Below, in pieces: positions 10,371 to 24,918 of a stretch of DNA of 64,000 bases (positions are counted from its first letter, which is position 1; every line of letters begins with the position of its first letter). Where the stretch lies: NCBI GenBank assembly GCA_945910005.1, contig OX246739.1, positions 38,677,598 through 38,741,597 of the forward strand, given 5' to 3'. Both the position numbers and the translations under genes were made by a program. Below the pieces are notes generated by a model that was given only the letters and a program-made list of their open reading frames with translations, was not told the origin of the DNA and did not search any database. The stretch is from Isoperla grammatica. Its lineage: Eukaryota > Arthropoda > Insecta > Plecoptera > Perlodidae.

Positions 10371-13300
10371 TGCCGGCTTTGGGTAGGGTGACTGACTGAC
10401 TGACTGTAATTCCAAAACGATAAACCAAGACACTTGGAGATTGTGATCATGTAGGCCTAAGGTCAGTGTACCAGTCTGCGGACGGTTAAGGTTATTTCGC
10501 CCACTTAAAAAGTGGGGACGTTTATTGATTCGACTATCGACCTACACGATTATCTACAATCTACATCATGACATGTCATTGGTTGGTTTACAAAACATTT
10601 TTGCCAATCGAATGCCGTAATAATCATTAATTAAGCAGTTGAACACATGAGAAGCAATTCACCAGTCTGCCGTCAGTCGACCCTAGAGGCGGACACTGCA
10701 GGAACGGTCTGCGGACAGCGACCAGCATAACAGACACTACAGGGCTAGTGTGCGGACTGGTGACTTTTTCGGACGACCGGACACTAACTTAGATAATTGG
10801 TCGTAACTCTCGTAATTTTACTAATACCTTCATAAGAAGTTGATTAATCATGGCAGATAGATCGTTTTGTGATTCAACGAGGTTATTTTTGTATTATAAC
10901 TAGGCTATGCCTTTAGGCTGTGGACACTTGGATATGGCACGTACACCGGCCGTGTCAAACTCTTCCAGTTTAATTAATGCGGTCATTTAAATGTGATTAC
11001 TCCAATCTAAATTAATGATCGTTATTATTATTATCGTTTGTACTAATAATTATAATAATTACAGCACAAATAATTTTTTCGGACATTCCATCGGCCTAGG
11101 TAGATAGGGCCTAGCCCTAGACCTTCTAAGTCAGTGGTTCTCAACCTTTTTTAGCCTAGTACCCCTAAAAGTCATCGTGAATTACCACGTACCCCTCCAT
11201 ATTAATCTGTATTATGATACACGAGGCTGCGAATAATCAAACATATTTTAGTCATACTTAGAACAGGAAGGCGCTTATATTATATAAGCGTGAAACCAAT
11301 TCTATATACACATCGCAGTGCTCTCACCAGGAAAAAAGATAAGTGGTTGTTTCAAAATCATTTACCGGGTAGTGTAGGCCTATTCCAGGGCAGTCACAAA
11401 ATATGGGGGTCCGGGGGTTTTTCCCCGGAAAATTGTTTGTACTATACATTCGTTTTGGTGAGTTTTAGAGGTTTTTTAAATATCAACAAAGCACACAAAC
11501 ATGATAAGGTAGCAGTCCTTGGGCAGAACCTAATGTGTAACTTGAGCCTGTTTTCTCGACTAAGTAGGCCTAGGGAAATTTGGGGCTCCAACGTGTTTAC
11601 GACCATTATAATGTCTCTTTCTGGGAAAAATTGGTAAAATACAAACATAACCCACTTTGCACTTTGCTGTGGTAAGAATAGTGCATTCAGAATAAAACCT
11701 AGGATATAAATTTACTTGTCAAAATAATATATTTTCAACCATGATGCAATTTCATTTTTTTAAATTTAGTTCTCATATTTTTTTTAAGTACCCCTTTAGA
11801 ATGTCTCGCGTACCCCTAGGGGTACGCGTACCACGGGTTGAGAACCACTGTTCTAAGTTAACTCCAGACCCCCCCCCCCCCCCCCCCCCCCCGGGGGGTA
11901 AATAGAGGCTGCCCTTTGTACACCTAGGCCTTGCTGAGATTGTGTCAAATTTGGGTTTTTAGTCATTGATTTTATTATTTTGATTGATTACTATTTAGTT
12001 TAATTAGGCAACATATAATTATTTTATATCGTTCATATATTTAATGCTTCGTTTACTTCCCGCCCTGTGACTGTCCGCTGGAATTGACACTCAAGATGGC
12101 TACGTCCGCATACTGGTAATTGATGAGGCAGTCTGCGGACAGTTCATTTTTCGGAGTGGCTATTTGCACCCAAGTTGGGTGAGCGCAACATTTAATACCG
12201 GTATGCTATTTTTACCCAAGTTCTGCGCATGCGCGGTAGGGTGGAGTGAACTCATATGGGGAAAACCCAAATCGTGATTTTCGAAATGGCATAGTTGCCA
12301 AAAGCTGCCTTGGTACTCAACTAAGTACTGTGCAAAATATGGATTTTTTAGATTTAAGTTTTGAGGTGCCCCCAAGGCGTCAAGTTTTCTCAAATTTTGA
12401 AATTTTTAGATATTTTCAATATTTAAAAAAAAAAAATTATTTCTGGGAAAATTAAGTTGTAATAGTAGTAAAATTGTGTTCTTTAACCATAATTTCAAAA
12501 ATATAAATTATGGTTGCCGTAAAGTAGATTTTCAAGGTGCCCCAAAGTTAACAAAATTTGCTTAAAACAGGCTATATGAAAACAGTCGTATGCAGTTTTA
12601 CACATATCATGAAGTTTTTTTGGAATCATGGGCGATTATTTATGTTTTTGAGTCGTGTCCCTAAAACAATTAGCCCCTAATGATCAGGTATATAAATAAG
12701 TCTTATTTACGAGTGACAATGTGTGTAATAAAATGCCAAATGTGAGAAATTAGGAGTAGGGCAAAATGAAATAAAAAATGAAACAGAAAAGCTACACACT
12801 AACTCTAAAAATCTCGCTTTGTTTCGAATTAAGGGAGATTCCTGCGAGACAGAAGCCTTACTCTAATCTAATAAAGCAATGTCTTGCTTCATGTCCGCAG
12901 ACAGTTTCTGGACAACTCCGTTACTAGTTTAATACATCGTTCACTGCTCGCGTGTGGTATGGTATAAGAGTGGAATTGAATCATCATCTCTTTCGAACCC
13001 ACTCTCGACCGTAGCATTTAAATCATGAAAAGCTGCATTTTTATGACAGGACGGAGACTCAATGACTTCGACGCTTTGCCACCTTATCATTTCAGTTTAT
13101 TTTGAAGCTTCCAAATTGAATGCTTCCAGGAATGACGATTTAACGTATTTCTGCAATTTTCGGATCGGTCCTTAAATTCAGAATGCGGCCATAGGCTAAT
13201 CATATTTCTAGTGTCAGCTAGCATGCAAAGCGGAATATTTTCGGTACGCCCAGAACATCCATTCCTAGACTGTCATGCTTTCGTTAAATCATCATTAAGA

Positions 13301-16300
13301 TATCGACTTAGTTTGATTGTTATTTGTTAGCATAGATGTATGATCTTCCGTGCACGAAACACTTGTCTTGTTTCAAACCTTATCAGTCCATCACTACAAA
13401 ATTTGCAAGAATGTTGAGATTTCGCTTGGGGACTGGCGTTTCCGTTACAATGTAGAAACGTAAAATTCTGTTGGCAGAAGTGACGCATCTTGAATGAGAT
13501 ATTTTACCAGTTTGCAATAGCTGTGATATTGTACATATCCCTGTTATCTGTTAATGCAAGCATTGCAGTAGGAATCCTGTCGAAGTCCACAATGGGGTAC
13601 TTTTCGCAGCATTGTAATTGTTTCCTGATGCTACCTGAGTGTCAGCCGGAGCCTCAAGTCTGGACATCTAAATGCAGCAGCTAAAATATGTGTCGTAAGA
13701 GAAGTTGATTTGCATAGAGCTGTAAGATCAACCAAATTGTAATGATTTATTTTATTCTACTTCCAAACGGTGAATAAGCCCCCCCCCCCCTTCATAGTCT
13801 CATGCAGTTTTGACAACAGTGCACTCGCAGCCAACAGCTTATTACAAAAAGATCCCCTACCTTATCACTGAAATACTATTCAATAGTAATAGTTGAATGT
13901 AAGAGAAGGCCCAACTGGCTTTAATCAGCCTAAAAATAAAGACATTTATCCATCTATCCGTCTAAATATTAAGTGCTTCATTTAATGTTTTTGGTTGATC
14001 CTGAATCGCATGTTACACGCCAAAAGTATAAATACTACATGTGAATGATATGTGTTTTAATCGGCAAATTGTGCATAAAAAGCGTAGAAGGGGAGTGGTT
14101 AGTTCGGCGATATAGACAGCAATTTGTCCGTCAAAGGTAAATTTATTATTTTCACTTCAATTTAGTGAATATTTAATCACTCTTGGTCAACTGAATCCCA
14201 AAATGTGTAATTTTTTTTTTTTTTTTTTTTAATTCCAAATTTGGAAATTGTGGGGGCACCTCAAAACATAAAGTCAGACAAAAAATATTTTGCACGAATC
14301 TTTATGAAGACCCCCGTCAACTTTTCCCAGGTATGCCATCTCATTTATGTAAACTTCATATTTTCACTCCACCCTAAATTGCGCGGGTGTGTCCAGCATT
14401 TAAAATGCTATTTGCATTATGTATGTTGTTGTTATTTATCCTCCCTCGCTGTTAGCTGTATGCCGGTGGCAAGAGTCACTCTTCTTTCTCCATCCTTCCT
14501 TTCCTATTTTTCTTCCTTGCTCCATCATCCACTTTTCTTCTCTCATTCTTCCCTAGATTTCTTGCTTCCTTCTCCATCAACCTCCTTACTTCCATCCTCC
14601 TTCCTTCCTCTGGACCGTTGCCTTTCACCTCCTCCATCGACCTTGGTTTGGGTTTAGGCTTCAGCCTGTCAGCAAAGGCCCTTACCTTTTTTTGTCGAAT
14701 GACTTCCCCATCCAGCCCATTCCACTCATCGTTCATCCTTCCTAGGAAGGAGAACTTACCCTTCTTTGTTCATCCACTGATGTTCCCCCCTTTCTCTGTA
14801 ACAGGCTCCATTAACTGCCCTACTTAACTCCCCCCAGCCCTCAAGCTTCCTTACTACCCTGTACATTTTTCCCAGCCGGTCCCTTCTCCTTCTGTCCTCT
14901 AGCGACTCCCAACCTAGCTTCTTGACCAATTCCGTGACACTCTTATACTCTCTTCTCTTCCTACCATCCCCCAGCTCTATTTCCACCCATCTCTTTGCCC
15001 TTATAAGCACCCTTCTCGCCACTCTCTTTTGAACCCCCTCCAAAGCATCTCTCTCCTTAGCATCAAGTGGGTCCCAGACCGCAGGTGCATACTCCAGACC
15101 TGGCCTCACCAGTGCCCTCCCTGTAAGTTTGTTCCCTGATTTCGCTGCTTGCTCCCCTCAACACCCTCATTACAAAGTTTATATTCCTTATTCTCTTCCC
15201 AACCAACCTGCTAACCTGCTGCCCCCATTCCAACGTGTCTGCAAGCCACACCCCTAGGTACTTTATAATAACCTCCACCCTCTCCATAAATAAATAAATT
15301 GCCCCTGAATCTCGGTACGTTGCCCCCCCTCCCCTTTCTCCCGTGCTTCCTTCTCGTAAACATCACCTACTTGCACTTAAAAGCTTAACTAAACTCATCC
15401 TGTTAACCCTAGCCCACTCCCCCAGCTTCCCCGTGTCTTCTCCCAGTAAGACCTTATCCCCCCCTGTCCTTATTACCCTATAGATAACACAGTTGTCTGC
15501 AAATAACCTCACTCTTTCCCCCATACCTTCTGCTATGTCATTAATGTAGATGTTGATTTGGCTATGCCTATGCTCGCCATTCACTATTATTGAAAACTGG
15601 GATGAAGAAAAATATCTTTCTAGCAACATAGAGTCCCAAGTGCTTTTTTTTAAAACAGAGGTGTACCAATCTAAACACAAGTCACTATAATAATCACAAT
15701 ATTCCCTTGTGAACTTCCGTGGGATGTCGGGGATCTGGGCAAAGATCAACCAGACCCAATAACTTTCATCCATTATACATATATATAAAATGTGTACACA
15801 AATCACTGACATAGGTTTAGGTTACGGTCTCTTGCAACTTGAATTATAGAGCGACTACTGTACAGAGTACACATGTGTGCAATACATTTTATGCTTGATA
15901 TAATATTGTCTTAGCTAGCTCAGCACCTACAAGTAGTTGCATTTCCATTAGGATGCGTATCAACGCCATTTATCCGTCGTTAAAAAAATAATCATGATTG
16001 CGCCGTCTTCGTGCCTTGTCCAGCGTGGAGTGCAGACTACGGCGTCATACCCCGCACAGAAGCGACCAGTGTTCTTGCTTGTAACTCGTAGTTGGCTTGC
16101 ACCATGAAACAACAATTTTGAATACTTGGTGATTGCACTAAATGAAATTGCACTTGATGCACTGAACACAATGCAATCTATTATGGTTTACCAATGCTTT
16201 CAGTATATCCACAATTGTCTGAATCATTTGCCTTCATGATAATAAAAAATACATTTTGCTACCCGATTAACGCAGGTACGAAGAATTTCGGGTATTGACA

Positions 16301-19300
16301 TCCATACTTTCTATGCATATTATACTCTGATCATTCTCTTTTGAAGGACCCTGCAGATACTCCGCCTCCGACGCGAGTTGAGACGAGAGAAGAACGATTG
16401 GAACGACGTCGTAGGGAACGTGCAGAGCAAGTTGCTTATAAACTTGAGCAGGAAATCGCAGTGTGTAAGTAGCCTAGTTATGTAATGTGTTGTTGGATGA
16501 GCAAATTCACCTTTGATACAGTATATCACCTGTATGAGCACTTCATATTCTATTCTACAATGATAAGTAGCCTATTAACAATTTGATTTTAGAGAACATA
16601 TGTTGTAAAAAGTTTTGGCTTCACGTCGAATATAATTTATATAATGTAGTAGGCCCTACTATGCTCCATTTTCTATTTTCTAGGGGATCCACACAGCATT
16701 CCAATTGCTACTGGCGATCCGTTCAAAACTTTGTTCGTAGCCCGTATTGTAAGTATACAAAACAAAGCTTTGTATTCACAGTCAAGTGTCAAGTTGAGTA
16801 CAGGGTTTATTGCTATGGAATTGTTTTATTACATGCTACTTACCATAAGAACAAACTCCATAGCAACCATAAACAAATCACATACTTAACTCGACTGTGC
16901 ATTCCGCCCGGATCCATAAATAAGACTGAAGTGTGTGCTGCACAAGGACTGTTAAGCCTGGTTTATGATTGACGGAAACGGAATTGGGAAACGTGATTGT
17001 GAATGTTGGTAGACAGCTAACACGGCGGAGCGTTTATGATTGACAGGTTGCCAACGCGAGACGGCAACGCGATCGGTAAAGTTCGCCAAGTCCCAACTTT
17101 GGCGTTCACGTTGCCGTCTCCGACACGGTATACGCATGCGTAGAGTAAACAAACATGGACGACACCAAACCAACCAATCACAAAGGCAGCTGACAGCAAC
17201 AACAACAAGCCGAGAATGGTCGATTTACGGCGAATAGACCCGAACATATTCCGAGTTCCAGTCAATCGTAAACGCTTATTTCACGTCTTCAGAACACACT
17301 TCCAACCACGATTCCGTTACCGTCAATCATAAACCAGGCTTTAGCCACTGCTCAGAAGTGTATTCAGTCTGGTAGTAAAGACTCAGAATATTCTCAATCC
17401 TGCCTGTTGAACAGGCTGTTGGAAGTTGGAACAGACCTGCCTCAATGGCCTGTTCCAACTTCTCTATTTTGGTCTACTTCGCCGACTAACACATCAATTA
17501 ACAATTGTTGTAATTAATTAATTCTTACTTATTGTTGCGTCGTCTGCTAGGGAAGTACATCGACTAAAAACGTCAAGTTAGAACCTAAACTCCTCTTAAT
17601 AGTTTATTTTCTTGCTATCAGAATGCATCTAGTCTTTTGATCGGCCAGAATCATTTAGTAAATGTCTGCCTTCCTTTCAGAACTATGATACATCCGAGTC
17701 AAAGCTACGAAGAGAGTTTGAGGTGTATGGGCCCATAAAAAAAGTAAGTAAGCTACCTTGTCTGTACTGATGCTAGTATATTTTGTATGCTGGTTGTATT
17801 GTATGGTTCACATATCCAGTAAATTTACAAGGTCATCCTAAATATGTACTTTGAATACATCCTATGTTTTAAGTAGGAAGATATTAGGACATCCTTACCT
17901 TTAGATATGCTAAGTCTAGGAGCTTATTTCAGTCTTGATCCTCTGGACATTCAAAATTAATAATGCCAGAAACAGGATGTCTTATACATATAAAGTTCAT
18001 GCGCTACCTATGCACATTGGTATCACACTGAGTTTGTGGAGATTCTAGTTTAAAGTCGATCGATGAAGTGAACTACCCATTCAATACAACAACTAAACTA
18101 TTCAAAGTAAATGGTTAAAGGCCCACTAAACCCTCACATTTCGTTTAAAATGTGTAATTGTAAGACAAATCTGTAACGGTTAGTGCATGTGTCAAGTTGC
18201 CTAGTGTATCCAAGCTCTTGAAATCCAAGAAAAAGTGTTTCGCCCCAGGCGTTGTGTCCTTTTTAGGATGTGCTAAGTTTCCTTGTGTTCTCAATTGGCA
18301 TCTGCTTCCTATGGCCTTTACGTAATAAAAAAAATTCCATCAGGAAAACTACTAAAGTATCATACCATGGGTATATTTCATTGTACTGTAGCTGTTTCTT
18401 CATATTTTATAGCATCACATCGAAACCCACCAAAGGCTATAGCTAGAGGCATTTTAAAATTAGTTTATTTTTTTACAAATTTGGCTTAAAAAACCATAAT
18501 GTGGTGTTATGTGTTTTTATTTGTTTTTTCATTTTCCAGTAATTACAAGCAAGTAAAATTGCAGTGAAAACACAAAAAGACACAAATTATTATATTTTGC
18601 CAATTGTAGGCCTACTGAATGTTTTTATAATAAAACCTACATTTAAAACTCTAGACTAATACTATCGTGTAGTCATGGTTTATCGAGTAGTTATATTATA
18701 ATATGCCTATCTATATATTAACTGAGGTGTACAATGTCCACATCACAAAAAGTGACATTATGACTGTAAATAAAATAGACCAAAACAAACTGCTATGATA
18801 TTGAATGTGGGATAATTAAATAGTTCTTGTCATACAGGATAGGATAGAATGGTTTACATAACCAAATGAAAACTGAAAGAAAAAACTAGACCGAATATTG
18901 TATAATTTAAACTTTTGGTTGGTCGACGTGTATTTTGTACGTTTTGATTGTGGAAAATCGGAAATTTAATTAGATTATCAGTTTTTGGCAATAATATTGT
19001 TAATTTACGCGTTTTTCGTGGTTTTTATCGCTATTTATGCCACTTTTCGCGTTGTTTGCTATTTTAGCAAAAAAAACGGGTTTTGTCATTATTTAAAAAC
19101 AGCTTGAGCTGAACCATTATGTCGAGGAAGCTTCAAATTTCAACAATCTTACTTCAAGTGTAGACTTTCGTGTTATCGCGACGTGCGAAAAACAAATGCC
19201 TCTAGCTATAGCCTACTTGTGGTAGTGCCTCAATGTTTTTTCTTAATTACTGTATCTGCAAAGAGTCTTCAGGAATCAGGATTTATAAAGCAGTTCACTG

Positions 19301-22300
19301 TTTGCACTTCCTGCACTTCATTCATATTTGGCAACGGCTAACTGAATAGTAAAAAATACTACTAATTTGTAATGAAACTAGTGAGTCATTTCGAATTAAT
19401 AGTAATATTGTAGGCCTACTGGTTGGCCCAGAATGTGTTGTATTGTATTGTATTGAATATCTGTTTATATAAGTTGTACATCAACTCCCAGCCCAATCAT
19501 ATGAGCAGGCCAGAAAAGGAAGCCATTCTATATTGGATAGTTAGACAAAAGAATGGTTGAAAAAGACATCTTGGCATAAGAAGGGGAAAAACTCGGTTTG
19601 TTTTAGACCTACATCAATTAACATAATGCTACTGTAATTTCTACTTCTTCACCTAGGCTAATAATAGAAATTTCTTCCTGTCTTGTTTCAGATTGTTGTT
19701 AGCCACAACACGGTGAACGGAAAGCCACGCGGTTATGCCTTCATTGAGTATGAGCACGAGCGTGATATGCATTGTGAGTAACATACCATCGCTCCTTACT
19801 TGACCATTTCCTCCAAATCCACAGGCCTACTACCATCCTTTCCATTGTCAGGTAGTCACATTATAGTTGTATGTGGTTGAAAGATTACTTCCAAGCATTA
19901 TATTTTGTTTACCAGTTGGCCCCGGGAGTTTTATTTCAGTGACTTTTCATTGTCAATACTTATGAAAAGAAAAACCAGTTCAATCACATCCCATAGAAGG
20001 ATGTGATGTTTTTGCGTGTTTTCGTGGCTAGTGTCTTGGTCTAAAGGATTCTGTTGTGTTTAAACACTCTTAATTGAAACAAAGTTGATCTTTAGGTAAC
20101 AATTCAACAATACATGAGATGAGAGTTGTTAATTTAGGCTACATCAGTTCAGGTATACCGATGGAGGTAGTAGTAAGTTATAATCGCATGGAAGGTTGTT
20201 ATAGTAAGTGCATATCCTTTTTCTCGTATAAAACGTGCACTGTTGTCCGTTATTTTGAGTTTGTAAAAATGGAGTGAGATTTTCAATTTTGTTTTTGTTT
20301 TAAAGAATGTGCTTATATTTGAATATACTGTAGCATGTTCAGAGAGCAGATGGCAAATGCTGCCTACAGCTCCCGATCCCACAACCCCTCAAGTGGCCCA
20401 GCAGTATCTAGGTCATGACCAGCATGGCAGTCTTGTCTCAGTCACTTGCATGGAGGATGTCTACCTACCTATAAACATTTATATATATATATATATATTC
20501 ATATATCATATATATATATATATATATATGATAGGTAGAAGGGTAGTCTTCTTACTCCCTAGTGATCAAGGTCTTGTACCGAAACGTCTCCGAAAACTTG
20601 TGTTGTCCATTATATTTGTTGTCTTTTATCTCTATACCACAACGGTCTACAATTCAGGTAAGGTGTTGGGGTCTATCCTTCTACCTATCATATTACTAGC
20701 CTTTTGGCCTCTCTTTAATCCAGTATATATATACATTATACAGTGTACTGACTGCTTAGGCCTAAAGATACACGTGTTGATTTATTATTATTTCGCGCTT
20801 CCACAGACAATGTCTGTCTCTACTAGGATACCATAGATGTTCTGGCAGATCCCTTAAGTACCAGCAGGCTGTGAGATTTTCGTTAAATTACTTGTTTTGA
20901 TCCATCGAAATGCCGATTTACTTACTTACATGTGAGTGTATTTTAGAAGGCTTGTGCCTGGTCTTATGAGTTTCAACTAAATATTTATTTAAGTCTCTGC
21001 TAATTTCTTTTTGCCCTGGCAATCACCAATTAGAAGCTTTGAAAAGTCAGTTGACAACCAAAATATTTAGTTGGGAGTCATAAGATTGCTCAATGCTCAT
21101 TAGTTAACAAATATTCTCATTTCAATTTGTGACCTTATTTTTCCACGTGAAATGTGCAACCTTTCTTTGAATCTCTGGATGATTCAATTGGTAAACAATA
21201 AACATAAAATATGAGTGAATTAAGAAAAACTATAATGTAAATTAAAGGCTAGTCTGGTTAACTGCCGGTCCTACGTGACATGTTCAACTGATGGCTTGAG
21301 AGCCCAAATATCATCATCAAAGAGATGGAGGAAACCAATTGCAACCAGCTACTATTTAATTTATTAGGTTTGCCTTTTGTTATGACCTCACTAAGCTATG
21401 TCACCAGCAACAGACTTTTATCTTTGCGAGGTCAACTTTGTTTCAATATTTTGGACCAACACAATCACTTAAAGTCACCTATTCAATCCCAGTTATTTTA
21501 TTCATAAACTATACAATACATTAGGCCTATGCCCACTAGTCTACTACTATTTTGTCAACTTACTGATTGGGATTTACTGCAGTATATATTTTTCACAAAA
21601 TTGGATTTAGAAAATTGATAAATTACCAAATTTAGTATGCAACCAACCAACCAGAAATAGCATGTATTGAATCCGTAGTATAACTAGGGACGATGGATTC
21701 ATTACGTTGCACTCTATTGGCGTAGCCAGCATTTTCCCAATTTGTGGGCAACACAAAGCTTAATACCATCCATACTTAATTAATAATTACACAGTTTTAA
21801 CTTGCAAAACTAAACTAGGCCTAGTCTAGTAATATCATCTGTTACTTATATTTTAAATTTTATACTGGTATGTATTTTGAACAGGATTGCCATTGATAAT
21901 CAAAATCGATAATCGATACAAGTCCAAATGATATGATTATCCTTGACATTTTTTAAGAATGTAGTATCTAGTCAATATTGCTTTTTATGGTTTGTGAGTG
22001 AATAACATCACTCTGAATAAAGTGACTCATCGGTGTTCTGTGTCACTCGCGTGTCTAACGAGTTTACCACGACGTCGTGCAGTGGTGTCATATTTACAGA
22101 CTTTCATCTTAACCTTGGACTTAATGTTGAGTTGGCTAGTATGTACGTTGTTGCACCGTGAACTACCTAGCCGAATTCCAGGTTGGCCATAGTCTCAAGA
22201 GTAGGTCTATGCTTTAAATTAATGTAACACATTTAGTATACCTAGCACATTAAATGAAATCCTATATATAATACAGTATTAACATTGTAATATCAATATA

Positions 22301-24879
22301 TTTATTGCACGCGTGTTTTGCTCGAAATCTGGTCAACAAACACCTATTAATTAGCTTATGTTAGAGCTGTGTTGATGACAACTTACGTTTTCCAAGATTG
22401 GTTATACAAAATCAAATTAGCAACTGAACAAATAAGTAACGAAGCCTAAATAAGTATTGCTATCTAGTATCTACAATGTCAATATCTCATTTAAAAACAG
22501 AGTAATATTTGTTATTGTTAAGGGCCAGATTCTTATCATTTGTATGTTTTTATGTGTGCTATGCAACTGTATGAAATTGTATGTATGCGATTCATGATCT
22601 TGTGATACCAAAAATGCAAATGTGGGAGGGGATATTTATCTATATTTGGCTTGCTAGGGGAATATTTAGAGATTTTGGAGAATATTTGGCAATATTTTGC
22701 CTTTACTTATATGTAGGCCTAGGCCTATATAACGTGCACTTTCACAACAAACAAGGCATGATAACTACAAAGCATAGTAATAGAAAATTAGTCGTTAAAC
22801 TATGAACATGCATTAGAGCCTATGTTTTTATTAAAGTTACTGGTTGTCACATAAAACGAGATTGGCGAGATTGATGAAGTATATACATTCCCTCACGTAA
22901 CCCCCTCTTCCTCCCTCCGGCCTCGAGTAAGAAATGTGATTTGCACAAGAAACATGACCTTGTAACTTGAACTGTGGCTGACCTTCATTAGGAGACGAGA
23001 TATGTTTTGTGTCCAAGAAATGTAAGATGAGCATGTCGTTCCAGCACAAACATGGTCAAAATACTTTCATGTGTTTCTGACAGATGTCTGCCTATGGGAT
23101 CTCATTCACGAAGTACTCAGTGGCTCTTATACCCTGGCTCTTAGTGGACCTTAATTTTTTAGTTTTGCTTCATTTCTAGCGAATAAGACTTTGTCGCTAA
23201 TTTCTGTAGGCCTACTGGTAATTTATTTGCAAGGAAATAGTAAATCAGTCTACTCCTTGTTAAGATGGGAATAAAGTATCATTCCGTTGAAATCATGTAT
23301 CTGACTTCGATGCAGTCACTACCATCCATTATTACTTATTAATAGGCATGTGCGGGTACCCGACAAATGGGTATTTTTCGGGTAAGAAAATTTACCCGAG
23401 GTCGGATTGGGCCGTAAATTATGCCCGAAAAAATCAGGTCGGGTAGTACAACACACTTTGGTTGGAGGTTATGATTGATCAAAATTGTGAATTTCAAGCT
23501 CAAGCTGCAAGACTGGGAAGCTCGGGAGGAACTGATAATTATATTAGGGCTGCCCACCGATATCGATAATTCGATACGATATCGATAATAGAAAAATAAT
23601 TCGATATCGATATAGAATTAATATATCGTAAGTTTCGCGATATCGATCAAGTGTCAACTATCGTAAAAAAAAAAGTTTGGCGGTGTTGTGCTTCTGCATC
23701 TTTGTGATACATACACTGCAACATTCGCGTTGGTACCTACTCGCCTTTCGTCGCGCGGTCTCGCCTTTGTGTTCGCGCTCCACCCGCCGTCCGCCAGTAA
23801 CCCCCCCCCCCCCCCCCCCCCACACACAAATTGACGCACATAGCAAAACATTTCGGCGCTAAATTATTCACATTAAATTGTTTATAATGAATGGTCTCTG
23901 GCTGGTTAGGAAAAAAAATTACGATACCAGCGATATCGATACCGAGTTTAAAAAATTTGATGTCGTGATACGATATCCATAATTACATCCGCAATATCGA
24001 TATGAATATTTTTATCGTTGGGCAGCCCTAATTTATATGAGGATGCCTTACCTTACCTTAGTTTATTATTATTTCCTGATTATACTTATTTTAATTTATT
24101 TTGCACTGCCAGTGTAGGTGAATAACAACATTTTGTGGTGTATTCTGACTATTTCTGACAGTGCTCATACAAAAAAAATGGCAACCATATGCCAGAAAAT
24201 CCACGGCCTTAGCGGAAATAGCGGGAAATTCAAATTTTCAAATACCTCAAAAATTAGAATCTGTCGAAATAGATTTGGATCTAAATTTTGTGTATTCGTA
24301 AACCACTACACTTCATGTGACGGATTTTGTTGAATGGATAAATTGATATTAATTTTTTGCTTTTGTTCACTACCCGACCCGAGTTCAAAAATCACTACCC
24401 GTACATCCCTACTTATTAATGGTCCTCAAACTTGGGATTTTCTCGATTTTATAATGATGATAATTGATATTGTTATCAATTAAGAGTCCCTATCATTCAT
24501 ATATTTGGATATAATTATCAATTGGTTACTATCGATTATCGAGCATGATTCTCAATGTGAGTTACTGAACGGCAGTCCCTAATTTTTTTAATCTTTAGGC
24601 CAGTGATTCCCAAACTGTATGTGGTATTTGAACCATTACATTTTGTGTGCAAGTTTTGTATACCTAATATGCTTTGTGCAAGTAGAAAATGGTTGGCAGC
24701 TATAAGTTCTTATGGCATTTCCTCCCATACCTTATATATGTAACTGAATTTGCTTATTACTTGAAGCACTTGGGTATACTAATTCTTTTCATTTCAAATT
24801 ACAGTATTTAACAATAATTGTAGCCACCCATAATGGTCTTTGATTTTTGTTTTTATCTGCTCTAACTTGTCAGTTGGAT

Positions 24880-24918
<39 letters not shown>

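Noticed and set aside
10464..10762. Recurring CAGTCTGCGGAC words suggesting a TIR element
   Set aside because: The ends match only weakly (CCAGTCTGCGGAC versus CCAGTCCGCACAC) and no target duplication is visible. Further copies at 10707, 12129 and 12893 show it is a dispersed word, but boundaries cannot be drawn.
12160..14400. Similar short frames containing GAPQN at both ends of intron 1's large element
   Set aside because: They are two readings of the same inverted-repeat sequence, not a duplicated gene.
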